Shown: one piece after another, positions 1 through 4,321 of the stretch
How positions within the stretch are numbered: position 1 is the stretch's first letter
Layout: the number at the start of each line of letters is the position of its first letter
DNA from: Gemmatimonadota bacterium
GTDB taxonomy: Bacteria; Gemmatimonadota; Gemmatimonadetes; JACCXV01; JAHWKZ01
DNA length: 6,237 nt
Reading direction: 5' to 3'
Assembly (NCBI GenBank): GCA_019347645.1
Contig: JAHWKZ010000081.1
Coordinates: forward strand, 1 to 6,237
The notes under the pieces: model-generated
What the model was told of the DNA's origin: nothing
Seen by the model: only the letters and a program-made list of their open reading frames with translations
Databases searched by the model: none
Position numbers and translations under genes: made by a program

Positions 1-52
1 CAGGCCCACCATCATACGCGGTTACGCCACACCCGTTTCCGACGACGCCGTT

Positions 53-71
53 CGGGGCGCCTGGCGCCCCG
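53..71. other. short GC-rich hairpin near the left edge
   Basis: An 8-bp perfect stem (CGGGGCGC / GCGCCCCG) closes a 3-nt loop. No T-run follows on either strand, so it is not a clear intrinsic terminator. It may mark the end of a gene lying off the left edge or a backup stop for the leftward operon. The rest of 1-146 holds nothing I can support. Two rightward frames entering from the left edge stop at 84-86 and 98-100 and could be the tail of a gene, but the stretch is too short to judge. Confidence 0.35.
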
Positions 72-140
72 TTCGCGTTCCGATGACAATCACACGGTGA
101 CGGATTCGTGCCGCCCGTCGTGGGCGGGCCAGCCGAGGGG

Positions 141-180
141 ACAAGAAGGCCCCCGGAGCGCAGCTCCTCTTCCGGGGCCT
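141..180 (-). terminator. probable rho-independent terminator of the leftward operon
   Basis: An inverted repeat AGGCCCCCGGA (147-157) / TCCGGGGCCT (171-180) gives a 10-bp GC-rich stem with one bulged C and a 13-nt loop. Read leftwards, the hairpin is followed by TTCTTGT, a moderately T-rich tail. It lies about 35 bp past the stop codon of the DUF4242 gene, where a terminator for that operon is expected. Confidence 0.6.
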
Positions 181-204
181 CCGTTGGGTCCGCCGGCCTT
201 TCTA

Positions 205-223
205 GCGGTCTCCCTCAGACCGC
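205..223 (-). other. hairpin enclosing the stop codon of the DUF4242 gene
   Basis: GCGGTCT (205-211) and AGACCGC (217-223) form a perfect 7-bp stem with a 5-nt loop. The stop codon of the leftward gene (215-217) lies in the loop and the edge of the stem. There is no T-run. It may protect the 3' end of the mRNA or act together with the larger hairpin at 147-180. Confidence 0.4.
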
Positions 224-487
224 GTCCGGCGTCATCTCCATGGAGGCATGGATCCGCTCGAAGGGGATCTGCGCCCGGCGGTTCGCCTCGGCCACCATCT
301 CCCGGTCCGGGGCCTCGAAGACGCAGAACGTCTTCTCGGACTCGGGCAGATAGAAGCTCCGGTGCCAGGTGATCTCCGATCCCTCCGAGGCCATCTCCTC
401 GCAGCACGTCTTGGCCCGCACACCGGCGGCCTGCAGCTGCTCTGGGGTTATCCCGGGCAGGTTCCGCTCCACCAGGAACTTCGACAT
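215..487 (-). CDS. DUF4242 small protein, SCO4226-like nickel-binding family
   Basis: This encodes a 90-residue soluble protein with no signal peptide. It has the family pattern: an N-terminal beta strand (KFLVERNLPG, residues 3-12), an alpha helix (about 15-34), a strand with W41-H42, a 'TFCVFEAPDREMVAEANRRAQIP' type centre (about 53-75) and a closing strand at I79-H80. This matches DUF4242. Family knowledge: the Streptomyces member SCO4226 binds nickel, and the related SrnQ works with a DNA-binding partner. Here H42, H80, C28, C29 and C55 are candidate metal ligands, but I cannot assign the real site from sequence alone. The start is well set by GGAGGTG at 492-498. The gene lies 16 bp after the Clp_N-HTH gene and is surely co-transcribed with it. 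I infer a role as ligand-sensing or metal-binding partner of that regulator. Confident of the family, unsure of the ligand. Confidence 0.85.
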   Translation of the reverse strand: MSKFLVERNLPGITPEQLQAAGVRAKTCCEEMASEGSEITWHRSFYLPESEKTFCVFEAPDREMVAEANRRAQIPFERIHASMEMTPDAV

Positions 488-503
488 CAGTCACCTCCCT
501 TGT

Positions 504-1187
504 TCAGGTTTTCTCCTCGTTTTCCTCCGACACATCGGTCTGGACCCGCTCGAGCAGTGCCAGCAGATCCTTCCGGAGAACCCGGATGTAGCGCTCGCCC
601 GCCAGCCGATAGGCCGGAAGCTTTCCGCTCCGGATGTAGTTCCGCACGGTCTGGGAGTGGACGCCGAGATAATCGGCGGCGTCGTCCACGCTGAGGATCT
701 CGGGCCCGCCGTTGCTCCGGCCGGACCCTCCGCCTGCCCCGTCCCCGTGCGTTCCCGCCACGCGGGGCGGCGACCCGACCACGCCTCGGGCCAGCTCGGC
801 CCGCCACTCCACGTCCGAGAATCCGTGCTCACGACGGAGCGTCTCCATGAGGCCGCATTCCACGTCCGTGAACGCGGCCAGGAGGTGGACCAGGCCCATG
901 CTGCTGGCCCCGTCGTCCCGGGCCACGGCGGCTGCCCGCTCGAAGAGCTCGACGGTGGCCGAGGCGTAGGCGGGGGCCGAGGCGCCGTCGTCGGATTCGC
1001 TCCGGCCGTTCCCCCCGAGGGCCCGCACGTCCACCGCCCGTTCGCCGATCCAGGCCACGCCGAAGCGGCTCACCTCGGAGAGGGCGCCGACCAGGAGATC
1101 GTCGGGAGTGACTTTCGTGTCCCCTCGATCCTTGGCTCGCGCGATGGCTCTTCGCGCGGCCCGTTCGACCTGTCCGCTCTCCGTCAT
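504..1187 (-). CDS. Clp N-terminal domain fused to an excisionase/MerR-like helix-turn-helix
   Basis: This 227-residue cytoplasmic protein has two parts. Residues 1 to about 135 resemble the double Clp repeat of ClpA/ClpC N-domains: the first unit has 'VTPDDLLVGAL' (26-36) and the second 'SSMGLVHLLAAF' (95-106), both shaped like the 'ighEHLLLAL' signature. A Gly/Ser-rich linker follows (about 140-161). Residues 164-214 are an HTH_17-type domain ('LSVDDAADYLGVHSQTVRNYIRSGKLPAYR', then a wing and 'VLRKDLLALL'). There is no AAA+ ATPase module, so it is not a chaperone. A DNA-binding regulator whose Clp-like part senses a protein or peptide is the likely role (inference). The ATG at 1185-1187 follows GGAG at 1193-1196 with 5 nt between. 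It is the first gene of an operon with the DUF4242 gene, and a strong promoter lies about 55 bp upstream of its start. The repeats at that promoter make autoregulation plausible. Confidence 0.8.
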   Translation of the reverse strand: MTESGQVERAARRAIARAKDRGDTKVTPDDLLVGALSEVSRFGVAWIGERAVDVRALGGNGRSESDDGASAPAYASATVELFERAAAVARDDGASSMGLVHLLAAFTDVECGLMETLRREHGFSDVEWRAELARGVVGSPPRVAGTHGDGAGGGSGRSNGGPEILSVDDAADYLGVHSQTVRNYIRSGKLPAYRLAGERYIRVLRKDLLALLERVQTDVSEENEEKT

Positions 1188-1242
1188 TCTCTCTCCGTCT
1201 TATGCATCCGTAACTGGCCTGATAGGCGGCTTTCCCTCTCCG

Positions 1243-1258
1243 GGGATCAGCATATCCC
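1243..1258. promoter_or_regulatory. inverted repeat across the -10 box, candidate operator
   Basis: GGGAT (1243-1247) and ATCCC (1254-1258) are perfect inverted arms around 6 bp and overlap the -10 element of the leftward promoter. A dimeric regulator bound here would block RNA polymerase. The Clp_N-HTH protein is the obvious candidate (inference only). Confidence 0.4.
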
Positions 1259-1277
1259 AAATATCAACTGTTGTCAA
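1249..1277 (-). promoter_or_regulatory. sigma70-type promoter of the Clp_N-HTH/DUF4242 operon
   Basis: Read leftwards, TTGACA (1277-1272) is a perfect -35 and TATGCT (1254-1249) a good -10, with exactly 17 bp between. The expected transcript start is near 1242, giving a leader of about 55 nt before the ATG. GGGAT/ATCCC flanks the -10 and alternating CAAC/GTTG half-sites overlap the -35, suggesting local regulation. Confidence 0.8.
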
Positions 1278-1300
1278 CTATTGCCACTGAAACAATGCTT

Positions 1301-1330
1301 GTTTCTAGGTCCCCCGTTTCTAGGTCCCCC
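1301..1330 (+). repeat. 15-bp perfect tandem duplication
   Basis: The unit GTTTCTAGGTCCCCC occurs twice with no spacer (1301-1315 and 1316-1330). It lies just upstream of the leftward -35 box and far upstream of the TetR start. It may be a recent slippage duplication or a pair of binding sites. Confidence 0.9.
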
Positions 1331-1379
1331 CATACCCCTCTAACACAATCTTCATCTCCGCCAAGCCCGCCGGATCGAA

Positions 1380-1436
1380 GACGAGGGGGCTTCGAAAGCT
1401 CTCTGTGGGGCAGCCCCGAGAGCTTTCAGGCTCGTC
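1380..1436. repeat. large inverted repeat / hairpin in the divergent intergenic region
   Basis: The core arms GAAAGCTCTC (1394-1403) and GAGAGCTTTC (1418-1427) are perfect 10-bp complements. Inside them GGGG (1407-1410) pairs with CCCC (1414-1417) around CAG, with TGT bulged on one side. Outside, GACGAG (1380-1385) and CTCGTC (1431-1436) pair again across an uneven internal loop. There is no T-run. It sits where neither flanking gene needs a terminator, so a 5'-leader structure for the TetR mRNA, a small RNA or a protein-binding site are all open. Confidence 0.65.
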
Positions 1437-1546
1437 GCCACCGGCGCTCGGTCTTGCACCCGCTCTCGCGACAGATCGGGAGGAGACGGTGTGCCGGAAC
1501 CTCTTGCCCCTTGCGCTCCAGACTTCCGGATATAGTATTGAGTGGT

Positions 1547-2167
1547 ATGGAAAGCAGCGATTCCCCCCGGCGCGGACGTCCCCGGAGCTTCGATCCCACG
1601 GAGGTCCTGGACCGCGCGATGCGCGTCTTCTGGAGGAAGGGGTACGAGAGCACTTCGCTCTCCGACCTGACCGCGGCGACCGGCGTCAATCGTCCCAGCC
1701 TGTACACCGCCTTCGGCAACAAGGAGTCCCTCTTCCGGCATGTGCTCGACCACTACATGCAGGGCCCCTCCGGCTACTTCCCCGAGGCGCTCGCCGCGCC
1801 GACTGCCCGGGAAGTGGTCGAACGGCTGCTGCGGGGCGCGGTGAACCTGGCCACCGACGCGCGGAGCCCCACCGGATGCCTGTGGGTGCGGGGGGCCTTG
1901 TCCTACGGCGACGGGCCGCCCCGGATGCGGCGCGAGATGTACGCCCGTCGACGCGCGGGCGAGCGGGCCCTGTCGGATCGTCTGGAGGAGGCGCGGGCGT
2001 CGGGTGATCTGCCGCCCGATGCCGATCCCGAAGCGTTGGCGCGCTTCTACCAGACTGCCCACTTCGGCATCCAGGTCCAGGCCGCTTGCGGAGCCCGCCG
2101 CGCGGACCTCGAGAAGGTGGTCGAAGAGGCCCTCCGGGCACTGCCGGCACCGGTCTCTGAAGCGTGA
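1547..2167 (+). CDS. TetR/AcrR-family transcriptional regulator
   Basis: This encodes a 206-residue DNA-binding repressor, a normal length for the family. A basic N-terminal tail (PRRGRPRSFD, residues 7-16) leads into the classic TetR_N fold: helix 1 'VLDRAMRVFWRKGYESTSLSDL' region (20-41), then the helix-turn-helix 'LTAATGVNRPSLYTAFGNKESLF' region (41-63) with Y53, F56 and K59 at family positions. The remainder is an all-helical ligand-binding/dimer domain; 'PTGCLWVRGALSYGD' (about 104-118) is typical of one common TetR subgroup. The ATG at 1547 starts just before this conserved tail; the longer frame reaching 1271 adds 92 non-conserved residues and is rejected. No good Shine-Dalgarno is seen, only weak GAGTGG right before the ATG. 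The gene is followed after 103 bp by a promoter with a palindromic site and a three-gene operon, its likely target. The effector is unknown. Confidence 0.9.
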   Translation: MESSDSPRRGRPRSFDPTEVLDRAMRVFWRKGYESTSLSDLTAATGVNRPSLYTAFGNKESLFRHVLDHYMQGPSGYFPEALAAPTAREVVERLLRGAVNLATDARSPTGCLWVRGALSYGDGPPRMRREMYARRRAGERALSDRLEEARASGDLPPDADPEALARFYQTAHFGIQVQAACGARRADLEKVVEEALRALPAPVSEA

Positions 2168-2198
2168 ATTCTATACCGGTGAGTCTATAAAGAGGGGG

Positions 2199-2226
2199 TT
2201 GACAAGGGGTTATCGGCCGATATACT
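2199..2226 (+). promoter_or_regulatory. near-consensus sigma70-type promoter of the membrane protein/porin operon
   Basis: TTGACA (2199-2204) is a perfect -35 and TATACT (2221-2226) a near-perfect -10, spaced 16 bp. The expected start is around 2233, giving a leader of about 38 nt to the ATG at 2271, which has a GGGGAGAG Shine-Dalgarno at 2258-2265. Such a strong promoter fits a gene set held off by a repressor. Confidence 0.85.
2211..2222. promoter_or_regulatory. perfect 12-bp palindrome in the promoter spacer, candidate TetR operator
   Basis: TATCGGCCGATA is fully self-complementary over 12 bp. It fills the second half of the spacer and shares its last two bases with the -10 box, the classic position for a repressor operator. 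The adjacent TetR gene is the natural candidate to bind it. I found no second copy upstream of the TetR gene, so autoregulation is not suggested by this motif. Confidence 0.6.
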
Positions 2227-2270
2227 GGGGGGGCCGAATCAACCCTTCGACCGCATCGGGGAGAGAACGA

Positions 2271-2861
2271 ATGACCACGCACGCCCTCACGCTTTCCGCG
2301 AACGACACTGTGCTCGACCGCCTCAACCACCAGTGGCACGAGCGGGGCCTCCAGCTCTTCATGGTGATCGTGCTGGCCCACTGGGCCGAGCACCTTACGC
2401 AGGCGGTTCAGGTGTACGCGCTCGACTGGTCCCGGCCCGAGGCCCGCGGCTTGCTCGGCCTCTACTTCCCGTGGATGGTCCAGTCCGAGACGCTCCACTA
2501 CGGCTACGCCATCGTCATGCTCACGGCGATCTGGGTGCTGCGGCGAGGATTCGAGGGCCGCTCGTACACGTGGTGGATGATCTCGTTCTGGATCCAGTTC
2601 TGGCACCACATCGAACACGCGATCCTCCAGGGCCAGGCGATCGTCGGAGAGAATCTGTTCGGCGCGCCGGCGCCGGTGAGCCTGGTGCAGCTCTGGATCC
2701 CGCGCGTCGAGCTCCACCTCTTCTACAACACGATCGTGTTCATCCCGATGATGATCGGGATGTACTACCACATGTTCCCACCCGCCGGCGAAGAGGCCGA
2801 GGCTCGGTGCTCCTGTGCGGTACGCCCGCCGCGCGAGGTGCGCGAGGCCATGGCGGCGTGA
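2271..2861 (+). CDS. uncharacterised polytopic membrane protein with many intramembrane histidines
   Basis: This is a 196-residue inner-membrane protein with about four predicted helices: roughly 27-50, 74-91, 101-120 and 148-168. I do not recognise a named family. Polar residues are concentrated within or at the edges of the helices: H37-x3-H41 with E40 in helix 1, E73 and H76 at the start of helix 2, W111-H112-H113-I-E115-H116 in helix 3, and E147-L-H149 at the start of helix 4, with H167 at its end. Such a set could bind metal ions or haem, as the His-box patterns of di-iron desaturases and hydroxylases do, but the spacing does not match those families exactly. The cytoplasmic-looking tail carries C180-S-C182. 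The ATG has a good Shine-Dalgarno (2258-2265) and follows a strong promoter. It leads the operon with the small His/Met-rich protein and the porin. The function is unknown; metal or small-molecule chemistry is inference. Confidence 0.85.
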   Translation: MTTHALTLSANDTVLDRLNHQWHERGLQLFMVIVLAHWAEHLTQAVQVYALDWSRPEARGLLGLYFPWMVQSETLHYGYAIVMLTAIWVLRRGFEGRSYTWWMISFWIQFWHHIEHAILQGQAIVGENLFGAPAPVSLVQLWIPRVELHLFYNTIVFIPMMIGMYYHMFPPAGEEAEARCSCAVRPPREVREAMAA

Positions 2862-3117
2862 GCGGATCCTTGATTCTCAGCCACCGATCCTGATCGTGCT
2901 GATTCAGATCGTCGACAGTGTGGCGCATTCCGCCCACGCGGCGTCGGGGCACGCCGGCATGCAGCACTCGATGGGTCCCTACAGCGTGGCGGCTGCGGTC
3001 TTCCCGTACCTCGCCGTCGGATTCCTGTACGTCAAGCGAGCGATCCTCCGGCGTCGCTATCGGCGGATAGCCGAGGAACTGGCGCGAACCGGCAGGATCC
3101 CTGGGAGATATCTATGA
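2815..3117 (+). CDS. small His/Met-rich membrane protein
   Basis: This encodes about 100 residues with no family I recognise. A hydrophobic stretch (I25-V33) is followed by a His/Met cluster, H38-x2-H41, H46-x2-M49, H51 and M53, then a clear transmembrane helix (about 57-73) and a highly basic tail (KRAILRRRYRRI, 74-85). The His/Met pattern resembles soft-metal (copper or silver) binding segments, but that is inference. The start is uncertain. GTG at 2815 overlaps the upstream gene by 47 bp, and its first 17 residues are Arg-rich shadow of that gene's frame; the only other usual in-frame start before the hydrophobic stretch ends is GTG at 2896, which lacks a Shine-Dalgarno. The stop TGA (3115-3117) overlaps the porin ATG as ATGA, indicating translational coupling. 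Its place between the His-rich membrane protein and the porin suggests a shared function. Confidence 0.7.
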   Translation: MRYARRARCARPWRRERILDSQPPILIVLIQIVDSVAHSAHAASGHAGMQHSMGPYSVAAAVFPYLAVGFLYVKRAILRRRYRRIAEELARTGRIPGRYL

Positions 3118-4196
3118 GTTGTATTACGTGGGGGAGCCGCCGCATCCGTCGCGGCCTCTCGTTGGCCGGGGCGGCCATCCTCGTGTGTACTGTCCCTCCC
3201 GCTGCGGCGCAGGTCGTCCACGTGGCTGGAATCGACAGCGCGCGGATCCGGGCCGTCGTCCAGCCCCGCTTCGACACGACATCCGTCGATGGGCAGCCCG
3301 ATACGCAAGCGGAGCTGCGGCGGGCGCGCCTCATGCTCCGGGTGTACTCCGGCGGTTGGATCCGCGGCGACATCGAGGCGGACTTCGCGCGCGGATCGGT
3401 GCAGCTCACGGACGGCTTCGTGCTGCTCGAGTTCGACCCGCGCGTCCAGATCCGCCTGGGACAGTTCAAGAAGCCGTTCGACACCTTGATGCTGGCGGAC
3501 GGGCGCGAGGGCGCGGTGGTGGAGCGGGACGGCCTGCCGCGCGGCGTCACGCTCCCCACTCCGAATCTCGTCGGGCGACTCTTCGGCTACAGCAACCGGG
3601 ATCTGGGCGCCGAGTGGCGCGGCCGGTTCGGTCGGACCACCCTGATCGGCGGGTTCTGGAACGGAACCGGGGCCAACCGGCAGGAAGAGGACGACGGCAA
3701 ACAGGTGGGGGCGCGGGCGGAGGTCGCCGTTCTCGAGGGGTGGCGGGCGATCGCCGCGTGGGCCGGCATCCGGCGTACGGCGCCGGAGGACGAGCCGCGG
3801 GCCGAGAGCCGTTGGTCGAACGCGTTCGAGCTGGCCGCGACCACCGGTCGACCGCACGAGCCCGGCTTGAAGGTTTTGCTGCAGGCGATGTTCGGGGACG
3901 GCGCGCTACGACTGGAAGCGGACGATCAGCCCGGCTTCCTGGCTCTCCAGGTTCTGGTCGCGCACTTCTTGCCAGTACACCGGGTGCCCCACCTGATCGG
4001 TGTCGAGCCGATCGGACGCTGGGGATGGACCGACCCCGACGACGATACCGTCGAAGACGAGGCGACGCTGTGGACGGGGGGTATCAACCTGTTCCACCAC
4101 CCACGGCTCAAGACGATGATCCAGGTCGACCACGTTGCTCCGGCCGAGGGAGACGCCGAGACGGCGCTCCGATTCCAGTCCTCGCTGGGATTCTAA
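3114..4196 (+). CDS. OprO/OprP-type outer-membrane porin
   Basis: This 360-residue protein has a signal peptide: basic start (RRIRR, 9-13), hydrophobic core (about 14-29) and a cleavage site after AAA (30-32), before Q33. The mature protein shows the phosphate-selective porin (OprO/OprP) pattern: 'LRRARLMLRV' (about 68-77), 'GDIEADFARG' (about 85-94), 'LTDGFVLLEF' and then 'IRLGQFKKPFD' (about 113-123), followed by alternating beta-strand sequence to a C-terminal F360, the usual outer-membrane targeting residue. It is somewhat shorter than classic OprP. Family members form a beta-barrel channel; phosphate or any other substrate cannot be assumed. The ATG has GGGAGA at 3103-3108 and overlaps the upstream stop codon, so it is the last gene of the operon. 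It probably supplies outer-membrane passage for whatever the two His-rich inner-membrane proteins handle (inference). Confidence 0.85.
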   Translation: MSCITWGSRRIRRGLSLAGAAILVCTVPPAAAQVVHVAGIDSARIRAVVQPRFDTTSVDGQPDTQAELRRARLMLRVYSGGWIRGDIEADFARGSVQLTDGFVLLEFDPRVQIRLGQFKKPFDTLMLADGREGAVVERDGLPRGVTLPTPNLVGRLFGYSNRDLGAEWRGRFGRTTLIGGFWNGTGANRQEEDDGKQVGARAEVAVLEGWRAIAAWAGIRRTAPEDEPRAESRWSNAFELAATTGRPHEPGLKVLLQAMFGDGALRLEADDQPGFLALQVLVAHFLPVHRVPHLIGVEPIGRWGWTDPDDDTVEDEATLWTGGINLFHHPRLKTMIQVDHVAPAEGDAETALRFQSSLGF

Positions 4197-4198
4197 AC

Positions 4199-4216
4199 GG
4201 CGGAGCCGGATCCGCC
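4199..4216 (+). terminator. weak hairpin after the porin gene
   Basis: GGCGGA (4199-4204) and TCCGCC (4211-4216) form a 6-bp stem with a 6-nt loop immediately after the porin stop codon. No T-run follows, so this is at best a weak or factor-assisted terminator. The remaining 4217-4321, between two convergent genes, shows no gene. Confidence 0.35.
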
Positions 4217-4321
4217 TCATCTCGGATCGATCCCGCTCGACGCCGCTCTACGCTTCCTTATTCACGGTATAGATGACGCGGGGCGCACATCCTGACCCCG
4301 AAAATTGTCAGCAACGTCTCA

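Larger units (their letters stand above)
1188..1546. other. 359-bp divergent intergenic region
   Basis: The region separates the leftward Clp_N-HTH operon from the rightward TetR gene. It holds the leftward promoter (1249-1277), its inverted repeat, a 15-bp tandem duplication (1301-1330) and a large inverted repeat (1380-1436). The rightward open frame that extends from the TetR gene back to 1271 has low-complexity, Ser/Pro/Arg-rich content and runs through these elements, so I treat it as non-coding. The only rightward promoter hint is a lone TATAGT at 1531-1536 without a well-spaced -35. No RNA gene was recognised. Confidence 0.6.

Noticed and set aside
1..100. Gene fragment at the left edge (rightward tails ending at 86 or 100, or a leftward ATG-ATG start at 15)
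   Set aside because: There are too few codons, no recognisable motif and no ribosome site to support any of the three.
369..1343. Rightward 324-codon open frame
   Set aside because: It lies antisense to the Clp_N-HTH and DUF4242 genes, has no domain signal, and is explained by high GC content lowering stop frequency.
1271..1546. N-terminal extension of the TetR frame by 92 codons
   Set aside because: The added residues are Ser/Pro/Arg-rich and pass through a tandem repeat and a large hairpin; the conserved TetR N-terminus begins right after the ATG at 1547.
1686..2771. Leftward 361-codon open frame
   Set aside because: It is antisense across the TetR gene, the promoter and the membrane protein gene; its sequence is Arg/Pro/His-rich shadow coding with no recognisable fold.
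2858..2893. GTGA overlap start for the small protein, directly at the stop of the previous gene
   Set aside because: The frame opened by GTG 2858 ends after 11 codons at the TGA before position 2894, and it is not the frame of the His/Met-rich protein.
3119..4276. Rightward 385-codon frame overlapping the porin
   Set aside because: It is an Arg/Gly/Ala-rich shadow in another frame; the porin frame has a signal peptide, family motifs and a proper ribosome site.
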